Source: Alphaproteobacteria bacterium
Lineage (GTDB): Bacteria; Pseudomonadota; Alphaproteobacteria; UBA8366
Direction of reading: 5' to 3'
DNA: 15,751 nucleotides
NCBI GenBank assembly: GCA_030743445.1
Contig: JASLSL010000069.1
Location: forward strand, 1-15,751
Under the pieces are notes generated by a model. It did not search any database. It worked only from the letters and a program-made list of their open reading frames with translations, and was not told where the DNA came from. Shown one piece after another: positions 1 through 7,436 of the stretch (position 1 is its first letter; each line of letters starts with the position of its first letter). Position numbers and translations under genes: made by a program.

Positions 1-541
1 CCGCGTTGACCCGCACCTTGTAGCGCCCGAGCTCAGCGGCCAGGATTTCGGTCAGCGATTTGATCGCCGCCTTGCCCGGGGTGTAGGCCGGGAGCGGCAG
101 CGCCCGGTAGCTGTTGATCGAGCCGAGGTTGACGATCCAGCCGCGCCGGCGCATGGCCATGCGGTCGCCGAACACCCGGCAGCAAAGGAAGGTTCCGCGG
201 TAGTTCACGTCCCACACCCGGTCGTGGAACGCCATGTCGATGGTGCGGCTCGAGATCGCGTTCATCAACAGCCCGGCCGAGTTGACCAGTACGTCGACCG
301 GGCCGTCCTCGCCCTCGATCGCCCCCGCCGCCGCCTTGATCGCGTCCTCCGAGGTGACGTCGAGGGCGACGAACCGCCCGGCGCCGCCGGCGGCGACGAT
401 TTCGTCGGCGACCGAGTTGCCGGCCGCTTCGTCGATGTCGGCGACGACGACGCGCTCGCCCGCCGCCGCGAAGTGGCGCGCGGTCGCGGCGCCGATGCCG
501 TTGCCGCCGCCGGTGACGACGACAATCCGCTGTTCGGTCAT
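1..541 (-). CDS. Short-chain dehydrogenase/reductase (SDR), 3' end outside window
   Basis: NAD(P)-dependent oxidoreductase of the classical SDR family; the substrate cannot be told. The first 180 residues are visible and open to the window edge. The Rossmann motif TGGGNGIG is at residues 10-17. The acidic residue after beta-2 (VVVADID, 32-38) favours NAD(H) over NADP(H). The NSAG motif is at 87-90. The catalytic Ser (NLGS, 141), Tyr153 and Lys157 (YTPGK) are all present, so the enzyme should be active. The missing part is the C-terminal substrate lid, roughly 60-80 residues in this family. The start ATG is preceded by GGAGG with a 7-base spacer. The gene lies 56 bases downstream of apt on the same strand and may be co-transcribed with it, although the two functions are not obviously linked. 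Confidence 0.93.
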   Translation of the reverse strand, partial: MTEQRIVVVTGGGNGIGAATARHFAAAGERVVVADIDEAAGNSVADEIVAAGGAGRFVALDVTSEDAIKAAAGAIEGEDGPVDVLVNSAGLLMNAISSRTIDMAFHDRVWDVNYRGTFLCCRVFGDRMAMRRRGWIVNLGSINSYRALPLPAYTPGKAAIKSLTEILAAELGRYKVRVNA

Positions 542-597
542 GTGTGGTCCTCCGTCTTTCGGGCGTTTTTTGGGCGTCTTTCCGGCGTCTCTCGGGG

Positions 598-1113
598 CTA
601 CTCGTCGTAGGCGATCAAGGTGCCGGTCGGGATGTCGAGCTTGGCGCGGCCGTTGAGGAAGCTGAGCTCGATGATGAACTGCGCCGCCATCACCTCGCCG
701 CCGACTTTGCGCAGCAGCGCGACGGCCGCCGCGGCCGTGCCGCCGGTCGCCAGCAGGTCGTCGAGCAGCACCACCTTCTGGCCCGGCTCGATCGCGTCCG
801 ACTGGATCTCGATGGTGTCGGTGCCGTATTCCAGGTCATAGGTGTGCTCGATGGTCTCGCCCGGCAACTTGCCCTGCTTGCGCACCATGACGAAGCCGCA
901 GCCGAGCTCCAACGCCAGCGGGGCGGCGACCAGGAACCCGCGGGATTCGATCCCCGCCAGCACGTCCGGCTGGTACTCCGAAACCGCGTAGGCGAGCTGG
1001 AAGACGCAGTGCTTCCAGGCCCAGGGATGCGCCAGCAGCGTCGAGATGTCATAGAATAGTATGCCCTCGGTCGGGAAGTCCGGGATCGCCCGGATATGGT
1101 CTTTCAGGTCCAT
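598..1113 (-). CDS. apt: Adenine phosphoribosyltransferase
   Basis: Cytoplasmic purine-salvage enzyme converting adenine and PRPP to AMP and pyrophosphate. At 171 residues it has the normal length for bacterial Apt. The N-terminus (DLKDHIRAIPDFPTEGILF, 2-20) is the typical Apt start. ESRGF is at 56-60 and the flexible-loop motif RKQGKLPG at 78-85. The PRPP-binding motif VVLLDDLLATGGT is at 114-126, with both acidic residues and the TGGT loop intact. The ATG follows a G-rich stretch (AGGGGG, then GAGG directly abutting). An 8-bp GC hairpin lies just upstream in its leader. The gene is divergent from the lipid-transport operon. Confidence 0.97.
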   Translation of the reverse strand: MDLKDHIRAIPDFPTEGILFYDISTLLAHPWAWKHCVFQLAYAVSEYQPDVLAGIESRGFLVAAPLALELGCGFVMVRKQGKLPGETIEHTYDLEYGTDTIEIQSDAIEPGQKVVLLDDLLATGGTAAAAVALLRKVGGEVMAAQFIIELSFLNGRAKLDIPTGTLIAYDE

Positions 1114-1128
1114 CCTCGGCCCCCTCTC

Positions 1129-1150
1129 GCGGCGCCTCTCAGGGCGCCGC
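1129..1150 (-). promoter_or_regulatory. GC-rich hairpin in the apt leader
   Basis: GCGGCGCC (1129-1136) and GGCGCCGC (1143-1150) form a perfect 8-bp inverted repeat around a 6-base loop. It begins 15 bases upstream of the apt ATG, next to the ribosome-binding region. It could affect apt translation or mRNA stability. There is no T tract, so it is not a classical terminator. No role is shown by the sequence alone, and short GC hairpins are frequent by chance in DNA of this composition. Confidence 0.3.
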
Positions 1151-1211
1151 TCGCATCCTAGCGCTGGGCCAGAGGCGTCGCAACGCGCGGCCGTTGAAGC
1201 CGTTGCGCTCG

Positions 1212-1239
1212 TTGCCGGGACGGTGGCCTCGTGTTATGC
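1212..1239 (+). promoter_or_regulatory. Weak candidate promoter of the mla-type operon
   Basis: TTGCCG (1212-1217) and TTATGC (1234-1239) are separated by 16 bases and lie 51 bases upstream of the permease ATG. Both hexamers are imperfect matches to the sigma-70 consensus. The position in the only sizeable gap upstream of a six-gene plus-strand run supports a promoter somewhere here, but the exact site is a guess. Confidence 0.25.
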
Positions 1240-1290
1240 GGAAAAGCCAATGTTTTAACGGAACAGCGAATTCCGGCCCGGGGAGCGTGA

Positions 1291-2427
1291 ATGGCGAGCG
1301 ATACCGGATGGCTCAGGACTTCGGCCGAGGGCGATGCGCTGACGCTTCAGGCGGGCGGTTCGTGGACCGTCGAGTGCGCCGCGGCGTTGGACGCCCTGGT
1401 CAGCGGATTGCGCGCCGACGGCGCAAGGCGCGCGCGCTTCGAGCTCTCCGAGGTGACGGCGCTCGATTCCGCCGGCGCCTGGGTGTTGCGCCGCACCGCC
1501 AAGTCGTTCGAGGCCGAAGGCCTGGCGATCGAGTTCGCCGGCGTGGCGCCGCCCTTCGAGCCGCTGTTGCGGATCGTCGAGGAGGCCGACAGGCAGCCGC
1601 ACGAGCCGCTGCGCGTTCGGTTCAACCCCTTCTTTCGGCTGTGCGACCGCGTCGGCTATGTGCTGATCGATATGGTTCAGGAGACGCGGTTGCTCGTCGG
1701 CTTCTTCGGCGTGACCGTGGTGTCCTTGGGCGCCGTCCTGATTCGGCCGCGCCGACTGCGCTTCGTCTCGCTGGTCAACCAGATCGAGCAGACCGGGCTC
1801 AACGCGGTGCCGATCGTGTTCCTGCTGAACTTCCTGATCGGCATGGTGATGGCCTATCTCGGGGTGTTCCAGCTCCGCAAGTTCGGCGCCGAAATCTTCA
1901 CCATCGACGGGCTCGCCTTCGGCATTCCGCGCGAGATGGCGGTGCTGCTGACCGCGATCATCGTCGCCGGGCGCTCGGGCTCGGCCTTCACCGCACAGAT
2001 CGGCACCATGCAGGTCAACGAGGAGGTCGACGCGATCCGCACCTCCGGGCTCGACCCGGTCGAGGTACTGGTCCTGCCGCGGATCAACGCGCTCTTGATC
2101 ACCCTGCCGATGCTGACCTTCCTCGCCGACGTAGCCGGAATTCTTGGCGGGGCGCTGATGACGATGGGCTCGCTCGACCTCACGTTCGGCCAGTTCATGC
2201 GGCGGTTCGAGGACGTCATGACGCTCTCCAACTTCATCGTCGGCATGGTCAAGGCGCCGGTGTTTGCCTACATCATCGCCATCGTCGGGTGTTTCGAGGG
2301 GCTACGCGTCTCAGGCAGCGCCGAAAGCGTCGGCCGCATGACCACGCGCTCGGTCGTCGAGTCGATAACCCTGGTGATCCTCGCCGAAGCGATGTTCGCG
2401 ATCGTTTTCACGGTGTTGGGGATTTAA
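1291..2427 (+). CDS. mlaE: MlaE-family permease with N-terminal STAS domain
   Basis: Inner-membrane permease of an MCE-type ABC transporter that moves phospholipids between inner and outer membranes. Residues about 10-100 form a STAS-like domain (FELSEVTALDSAGAW, 50-64, including the DSAG loop). In E. coli the STAS protein MlaB is a separate subunit; here it is fused ahead of the permease. Residues about 130-378 are the MlaE domain, with several hydrophobic helices and the characteristic segment AGRSGSAFTAQIGTMQVNEE (226-245), followed by EVDAIRTSGLDP. GGGGAG-like Shine-Dalgarno bases (1280-1285) lie 5 bases before the ATG. Only 3 bases separate its stop from the ATPase gene. The length of 378 residues fits STAS-MlaE fusions. 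Confidence 0.95.
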   Translation: MASDTGWLRTSAEGDALTLQAGGSWTVECAAALDALVSGLRADGARRARFELSEVTALDSAGAWVLRRTAKSFEAEGLAIEFAGVAPPFEPLLRIVEEADRQPHEPLRVRFNPFFRLCDRVGYVLIDMVQETRLLVGFFGVTVVSLGAVLIRPRRLRFVSLVNQIEQTGLNAVPIVFLLNFLIGMVMAYLGVFQLRKFGAEIFTIDGLAFGIPREMAVLLTAIIVAGRSGSAFTAQIGTMQVNEEVDAIRTSGLDPVEVLVLPRINALLITLPMLTFLADVAGILGGALMTMGSLDLTFGQFMRRFEDVMTLSNFIVGMVKAPVFAYIIAIVGCFEGLRVSGSAESVGRMTTRSVVESITLVILAEAMFAIVFTVLGI

Positions 2428-2430
2428 GCG

Positions 2431-3213
2431 ATGGCCGAAGACGTCGTCATCCGGGTCGAGGGGCTCAAGACCCAGTTCGGGCGCCAGGTGGTGCACGAGG
2501 GCCTCGACCTCGAGGTCGAGCGCGGCGAGGTGATCGGCGTGGTCGGTGGCTCGGGCACCGGCAAGTCGGTGTTGCTGCGCACCATCATCGGCCTCAACCG
2601 GCCGGCCGCCGGACATATCGACGTACTCGGCGTCGACCCGCACAGCGGCGATCCGGCGGCGGAGCGGGCGTTCAAGGTGCGCTGCGGCGTGCTGTTCCAG
2701 GGCGGCGCGCTGTTCTCCTCGCTCACCGTGACCGAGAACATCCAGGTGCCGATGCGTGAACATTTGGACCTGCCGCAGGAGCTGATGGACGAGCTGGCGG
2801 CCCTGAAGATCGCCATTGTCGGCCTGCCGCCCGACGCCGGACCGAAGTACCCGGCGCAGCTTTCCGGCGGCATGAAGAAGCGCGCCGGGCTGGCGCGGGC
2901 GTTGTCGGTCGATCCGGAAATCCTGTTCCTCGACGAGCCGACGGCGGGACTCGATCCGATCGGCGCCGCCGCGTTCGACGACTTGATCCGCGGCCTGCAG
3001 CAAAGCCTGAGCCTGACCGTCTTCATGGTGACCCACGACCTCGACAGCCTGGCTGCGATCTGCGACCGGATTGCCGTGCTGGTCGAAAAGAAGGTCCGCG
3101 TCGGCACGATGGCGGACCACATGCGCGACAGCCATCCGTGGATTCGGGAATACTTCCATGGGCCGCGGGCGCGCGCCGCAATCGACAAAGATACTCACTC
3201 CGCTATGGTATAG
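2431..3213 (+). CDS. mlaF: MlaF-type ABC transporter ATPase
   Basis: Cytoplasmic ATPase that energises the MlaE permease. All nucleotide-binding motifs are intact: Walker A GGSGTGKS (39-46), Q-loop Gln90 (VLFQGGALF), signature LSGGMKKRAGLARAL (144-158), Walker B ILFLDEP (164-170), D-loop GLDP and switch His202 (THD). The segment FQGGALFSSLTVTENI is typical of the lipid-transport (MlaF/Ttg2A) branch. The length of 260 residues is usual. It sits between the permease and the MCE protein with 3-base gaps on both sides, so the three genes are almost certainly translated from one mRNA. Confidence 0.97.
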   Translation: MAEDVVIRVEGLKTQFGRQVVHEGLDLEVERGEVIGVVGGSGTGKSVLLRTIIGLNRPAAGHIDVLGVDPHSGDPAAERAFKVRCGVLFQGGALFSSLTVTENIQVPMREHLDLPQELMDELAALKIAIVGLPPDAGPKYPAQLSGGMKKRAGLARALSVDPEILFLDEPTAGLDPIGAAAFDDLIRGLQQSLSLTVFMVTHDLDSLAAICDRIAVLVEKKVRVGTMADHMRDSHPWIREYFHGPRARAAIDKDTHSAMV

Positions 3214-3216
3214 CCC

Positions 3217-4374
3217 ATGGAAACACGCGCGAGCTACGTCATCATCGGCGCTTTTACCTTGGCGGTCCTTGTCGGGGTGGTGGTCGCGGTCATTTGGTTG
3301 GCCGGCATCAAGTTCGACGAGACCTTCGCCCAATACGACATCTACTTCAAAGGCTCGGTGACCGGCCTCAAGCCCGGCAACCAGGTGCGCTACCGCGGCG
3401 TGCCGGTCGGCATCGTCACGACGATGAACATCAACCCCGACAACGTCGAGGAAGTGAAGGTCAGCATCGAGGTACCGCAGTCGACCCCGATCAAGGAAGA
3501 CGCGGTGGCGTCGCTCGAATACCAGGGCATCACCGGCGTCGCCTATGTGCAAATCGAGGGCGGCACCCAAGCCGCCCCGCCGCTCGCCAAGAAGCGTGGG
3601 CAGAAAAATCCGGTGATCCCCTCCAAGCCGTCCGGCCTAGAGGAACTGTTCGAGACCGCGCCCGAGCTGATCAACCGGTTCACCGCGCTGGTCGACCGCG
3701 CCAACATGCTGCTCAACCCGCAGAACCAGAAGCGCTTCGCCCAAACTATGGAGCACGTTTCGTCGTTCACCGGCTCGCTCGCCGACAGCGGTCCCGACCT
3801 CAAGAAGTTGCTGGAGAGCGGGGCGGCGACCATGGAGAAAATGCATGTCGCCGTCGGTGAGGCGCGCACGACGCTCGCCAAGCTGAGCAAAAGCGCCGAC
3901 GTCATCACGGTGGATGCCGAGGCGGCGATCCGTAGCCTGCGCGACCTGATCGACGACATACGGCAAAAGCTCCAGCTGCTGACCGATCAGGCCAGCGACA
4001 CGATGGGCCAGGTCCGCGGCCTCACCGGCGACCTGCGGGTCGGAACGACCGAGTTCATCGGTGGTGTCAGCAAGACGATGCGCTCGATCGACCGCGAGAT
4101 GGAGGGCGTCGGCAGCGATGCGCGCGGAGCGATCAAGAAAGTAACCGAGGCGGCGGGCCATGTCGGCCGGGCCGCCGATCAACTCGCGCTGTTCCTCGAG
4201 GAGAACCGCGAGCCGGTCGAGAGCTTCACCGCCTCCGGTCTTTACCAGTTAACCCAGCTGCTGTCCGATACACGCGTGCTGGTCAGCGCGCTGACAAGGA
4301 TATCGGCCCAGATCGAGCAGGATCCGGCGCGCTTCCTGTTCGGAAGCACCCAGCCCGGCGTCGAGGTGAAGTGA
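3217..4374 (+). CDS. mlaD: MlaD-type MCE-domain protein
   Basis: Membrane-anchored periplasmic lipid-binding subunit. One N-terminal helix (about residues 8-30) anchors it. The MCE domain follows (about 39-118), with the hallmark VTGLKPGNQVRYRGVPVGIV region (48-67) and the GITGVAYVQIEGG strand (104-116). Residues about 140-375 are predicted mostly helical and low in hydrophobicity. This long tail makes the protein 385 residues, roughly twice E. coli MlaD (about 183), and resembles the long single-MCE proteins that may build a helical needle or tunnel. The stop codon overlaps the start of the next gene (TGATG), which indicates translational coupling to the auxiliary lipoprotein. Confidence 0.95.
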   Translation: METRASYVIIGAFTLAVLVGVVVAVIWLAGIKFDETFAQYDIYFKGSVTGLKPGNQVRYRGVPVGIVTTMNINPDNVEEVKVSIEVPQSTPIKEDAVASLEYQGITGVAYVQIEGGTQAAPPLAKKRGQKNPVIPSKPSGLEELFETAPELINRFTALVDRANMLLNPQNQKRFAQTMEHVSSFTGSLADSGPDLKKLLESGAATMEKMHVAVGEARTTLAKLSKSADVITVDAEAAIRSLRDLIDDIRQKLQLLTDQASDTMGQVRGLTGDLRVGTTEFIGGVSKTMRSIDREMEGVGSDARGAIKKVTEAAGHVGRAADQLALFLEENREPVESFTASGLYQLTQLLSDTRVLVSALTRISAQIEQDPARFLFGSTQPGVEVK

Positions 4375-5060
4375 TGGTCGTAACTTCCAGAGTTTCCGCA
4401 TTCATCGGTCTGGTGGCCGCCTTGGCAGTGGCCGCCGGCTGTTCGATCGACCTGCCCGGCGGCGGTGAGCCGCCGCGGCTATATGTGCTGACGCCGAAGA
4501 GCACCTTCCCGAAGAATCTGCCGACCGCCGAATGGCAGCTCTTGATCGAGACCCCGGTTTCGGCCGCGGGGCTCAGTACGGCGCGGATCGCATTGCAGGA
4601 CAGCCCGATCGAGTTGCGTTACTTCACCCGCGCCAACTGGACCGATTTCGCGCCCAAGATGGTGCAGACCCTGATGGTCGAATCGTTCGAGAATTCCGAG
4701 CGTATCGTCGGCGTCGGGCGCGAACAAATCGGGTTGCGCTCCGACTTCGTGCTCAAGACCGAACTGCGCGAGTTCCAGGCCGAATACACCGAGAAGCTGC
4801 CCGACAGGGTCGCGACCATCAGCGCGTCCACGAAGCCGCCCTCGGCCCGGGTGCGCATCAACGTCAAGCTGGTCAAGATGCCGCTGCGCGAGATCGTCGC
4901 TTCCGCGACATTCGAGAGCAAGAAGCTGGCCAAGAGCAACACCATGAAGGATATCATCGGCGCCTTCGACAACGCGCTCGGCAGCTGCCTCAAATCGGTC
5001 GTGGTGTGGACCCTGACCAAGGGCGAGGCCAACAAGTCGAGGGGACGCCGCCGGTCGTAA
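4374..5060 (+). CDS. ABC-type transport auxiliary lipoprotein (PqiC/YmbA-like)
   Basis: Lipoprotein partner of an MCE transporter, probably anchored in the outer membrane like PqiC. A short signal peptide ends in AAGC, making Cys23 the likely lipidation site. The body has the ABC_trans_aux pattern: RLYVLTP after the linker, then a segment ending IELRYFTRANWTDFAPKMVQ and LMVESFENSERIVGV. The C-terminus is rich in Lys and Arg (SRGRRRS). I prefer the ATG at 4374, because GAGGTGA lies 4 bases upstream; a GTG at 4371 is in frame but leaves almost no spacing. It completes the four-gene lipid-transport set. Confidence 0.9.
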   Translation: MVVTSRVSAFIGLVAALAVAAGCSIDLPGGGEPPRLYVLTPKSTFPKNLPTAEWQLLIETPVSAAGLSTARIALQDSPIELRYFTRANWTDFAPKMVQTLMVESFENSERIVGVGREQIGLRSDFVLKTELREFQAEYTEKLPDRVATISASTKPPSARVRINVKLVKMPLREIVASATFESKKLAKSNTMKDIIGAFDNALGSCLKSVVVWTLTKGEANKSRGRRRS

Positions 5061-5073
5061 TCGTGGCAGCTCG

Positions 5074-6408
5074 ATGACACACGTCTTCCACCGTCACACC
5101 CACACGGTCCCGCCGACCGCCGCCAGCGGCGAGGGCGTCTACATCACCGATACCGACGGTAAGCGCTATCTCGATGCCTCGAGCGGTGCGGCGGTGTCGT
5201 GCCTCGGCCACAGCCACCCGAAAGTGCGCCAGGCGATCCACGACCAGGTCGAGGCGATCGCCTTCGCCCATAGCGGCTTCTTCACCTCCGAGGCGGCCGA
5301 ATCTTTGGCCGCCAAGCTGGTCGAGGGCGCGCCCGGCGACCTCAACCGGGTCTATCTGGTCTCCGGCGGGTCAGAGGCCATGGAGGCGGCGCTCAAGATG
5401 GTGCGCCAGTATTTCCTCGAGATCGGCGAGCCCCAGCGCCGCCATATCATCGCCCGGCGTCAGAGCTATCACGGCAACACGCTGGGCGCGCTAGCTGCCG
5501 GCGGCAATATGTGGCGGCGCGAGCCGTTCGCCCCGCTGCTGTTCGAGAGCCACCACATAGCACCCTGCTATACCTACCGCGACAGGCCGGACGACGAGAG
5601 CGAGGAGGAATACGGCCTGCGCGTTGCCGACGAGCTCGAGGCCAAGATCGAGGAACTCGGCGGCGATACGGTCATCGCCTTCGTCGCTGAGCCCGTGGTC
5701 GGCGCGACCTTGGGCGCGGTGCCGCCGACGCCCGGCTATTTCAAGCGCATTCGCGAGATCTGCGACCGCTACGGCGTGCTGTTGATCCTGGACGAGGTGA
5801 TGTGCGGCATGGGCCGGACCGGCACGCGCTACGCCTGCGAGCAGGATGGCATCGCGGCCGACATCCTGGCCTGCGCCAAGGGCCTGGGTGCCGGCTACCA
5901 GCCGATCGGGGCGACGATCGCGGGCGAGAAAATCTACCAGGCGATCCACGACGGCTCCGGCTTCTTCCAGCACGGCTACACCTATATGGGCCACCCGACC
6001 GCCTGCGCCGCCGCACTCGCGGTGCAGGAAGCGATCGAGGAGGAAGGCTTGCTGGAGCGGGTCGTGGTGATGGGCGAGCGGCTCAACGATGCGCTGCACG
6101 AGCGTTTCGGCAACCACCACCATGTCGGCGACATTCGCGGACGCGGATTGTTCCGGGGCATGGAGTTCGTCGCCGACCGGGCCACGAAGCAGGTCTTCGA
6201 CCCGGGGCTCAAGCTCAACGGCCGAATCAAGGCCGAGGCGCTGCAACGCGGCCTAGTGTGCTATCCGATGGGCGGCACCATCGACGGCAAACAGGGCGAC
6301 CATCTGCTGCTGGCGCCACCCTTCATCTTCGAGGACAGTCATGTCGAGGAACTCGTCGACAAGCTCGGCGAGGCGATCGACGCGGCGATCGCGTCGACCC
6401 GCGAATGA
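5074..6408 (+). CDS. Class-III (omega) aminotransferase, PLP-dependent
   Basis: Cytoplasmic pyridoxal-phosphate enzyme of the class-III aminotransferase family (444 residues, normal length). The cofactor signature is complete: VSGGSEAME (97-104) for phosphate binding, SYHGNT (131-136), LILDEV with Asp240 for the pyridine nitrogen, and the Schiff-base Lys269 in CAKGLGAGYQP. GHPTACAAAL (306-315) contacts the phosphate across the dimer. The amino donor cannot be deduced; members act on omega-amino acids, diamines, taurine or similar amines. It starts 13 bases after the lipoprotein gene with only a weak ribosome-binding site. Its stop overlaps the start of the TAXI receptor gene (ATGA), so it is probably functionally tied to that receptor. 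Confidence 0.93.
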   Translation: MTHVFHRHTHTVPPTAASGEGVYITDTDGKRYLDASSGAAVSCLGHSHPKVRQAIHDQVEAIAFAHSGFFTSEAAESLAAKLVEGAPGDLNRVYLVSGGSEAMEAALKMVRQYFLEIGEPQRRHIIARRQSYHGNTLGALAAGGNMWRREPFAPLLFESHHIAPCYTYRDRPDDESEEEYGLRVADELEAKIEELGGDTVIAFVAEPVVGATLGAVPPTPGYFKRIREICDRYGVLLILDEVMCGMGRTGTRYACEQDGIAADILACAKGLGAGYQPIGATIAGEKIYQAIHDGSGFFQHGYTYMGHPTACAAALAVQEAIEEEGLLERVVVMGERLNDALHERFGNHHHVGDIRGRGLFRGMEFVADRATKQVFDPGLKLNGRIKAEALQRGLVCYPMGGTIDGKQGDHLLLAPPFIFEDSHVEELVDKLGEAIDAAIASTRE

Positions 6409-7418
6409 GGGGCGGACCGGTTCTGTTGGCGATCCTGCTGGCGGCCCTGCTGGCGGCCCTGTCGGCGGCGATGCCGGCGATGGGGCAGACCCCGGGCGGC
6501 ACGCCGGCCCCGGAACCCGACAACGGAAAGCCCACGGCGATGGTGATCGGCGGCGGCCGGCCGTTCGGCCTGAATTTCGCCGCGGCGGGTGCGGTCTGCC
6601 GTATCGCCGAGGCGGCGGAGCTCGGCCGCTGCCTGGTCGAAAGCAAGGCCGATTCCGCGGCCAACCTCGCGGCCTTGCAGGACGGATCGGTCGACTTCGC
6701 GGTCGTCCAGTCCGACTGGCTGCGTCACGCCGCCGAGGGGACCAGCCGGTTCCGCGGCGTCGGGGCGGACGACGACCTCCGGGCGATGTTCTCGCTCCAT
6801 GCTGAAGCGCTGACCCTGGTGGCCCGGGCGCAAGCGAGAATCCGCACTGTCGCGAGCCTCAAGAGACGGCGGGTCGGTCTCGGCGCCGCTGACGGCTACG
6901 CGCGCCTGTTGATGGAGTACTTGCTCCGTGCCGTCGGGCTCGATATGGACGACCTCGAGGCGGCGGCCGACGGTACGCCCGCCGCGGTGGACGCGGCACT
7001 CTGCGAGGGCAAGCTCGACGCGGTGGCGCTGGTCGCCTCGCATCCCTCGCTCCGGATGGGGGCGCTCGCCGAACGCTGCCCGGTGCGGATCGTGCAGTTG
7101 GTCTCCGGCACCATCGCGCGCACTTTGAAGGGGCGGCCCGACCTCTCCCTCGCGGTCGTCCCGGGCGGGCTCTACAAGGGCAGCCCGGATCCGGTCCGGA
7201 CGATCGGTCTGCGCGCGGTGCTCGCGACCACCGGGCAGGTCGCGGCCAGCCGGGTCTATCGCCTGGTTGCCGCGACCTTCGAGCGTCTCGGCGAATTGCG
7301 CGGCCGGCATCCGGCACTCTCTTCGCTCCGGATCGAGTCCATGAGCCAAAGCGGGATCGGTATCCCTGTCCACGAAGGCGCTTTACGATTTTACCGCGAG
7401 CGCGGCATTCGCCACTGA
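6405..7418 (+). CDS. TAXI-family TRAP transporter solute receptor
   Basis: Exported substrate-binding protein of a TRAP transporter, TAXI type, 337 residues. A hydrophobic signal peptide covers residues 1 to about 27 (LLAILLAALLAALSAAMPAMG), with a Pro-rich linker after it. The core shows the family pattern ESKADSAANLAALQDGSVDF, then VQSDWLRHA (101-109), PGGLYKG and, near the end, VHEGALRFYRERG. Two cysteines (65 and 76) match the conserved pair of this branch. The ATG at 6405 is chosen because it gives the signal peptide and a 4-base ATGA overlap with the aminotransferase. The usual YYP-like motif near the N-terminus is replaced by RPFGLNF, so ligand contacts may differ. No fused DctQM permease is present here. 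Confidence 0.93.
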   Translation: MRGGPVLLAILLAALLAALSAAMPAMGQTPGGTPAPEPDNGKPTAMVIGGGRPFGLNFAAAGAVCRIAEAAELGRCLVESKADSAANLAALQDGSVDFAVVQSDWLRHAAEGTSRFRGVGADDDLRAMFSLHAEALTLVARAQARIRTVASLKRRRVGLGAADGYARLLMEYLLRAVGLDMDDLEAAADGTPAAVDAALCEGKLDAVALVASHPSLRMGALAERCPVRIVQLVSGTIARTLKGRPDLSLAVVPGGLYKGSPDPVRTIGLRAVLATTGQVAASRVYRLVAATFERLGELRGRHPALSSLRIESMSQSGIGIPVHEGALRFYRERGIRH

Positions 7419-7419
7419 C

Positions 7420-7434
7420 CGGCGCTGGGCGCCG
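7420..7434. terminator. Compact hairpin between convergent genes
   Basis: CGGCGC (7420-7425) and GCGCCG (7429-7434) form a perfect 6-bp stem with a 3-base loop. It fills the 18-base gap between the stops of the TAXI receptor and the repeat lipoprotein. A bidirectional terminator role fits the position, but no T run follows on either strand, so intrinsic termination is uncertain. Confidence 0.4.
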
Positions 7435-7436
7435 CT

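Noticed and set aside
2311..3570. Long minus-strand open frame of about 419 codons across the MlaE/MlaF/MlaD genes.
   Set aside because: A GC-rich antisense artefact. It has no domain sense, while the plus strand encodes intact motifs of three known families.
5802..6404. Open extension of the TAXI receptor frame upstream into the aminotransferase gene.
   Set aside because: The translation is Arg/Gly-rich out-of-frame sequence over a well-defined enzyme. The signal peptide begins at the ATG at 6405.
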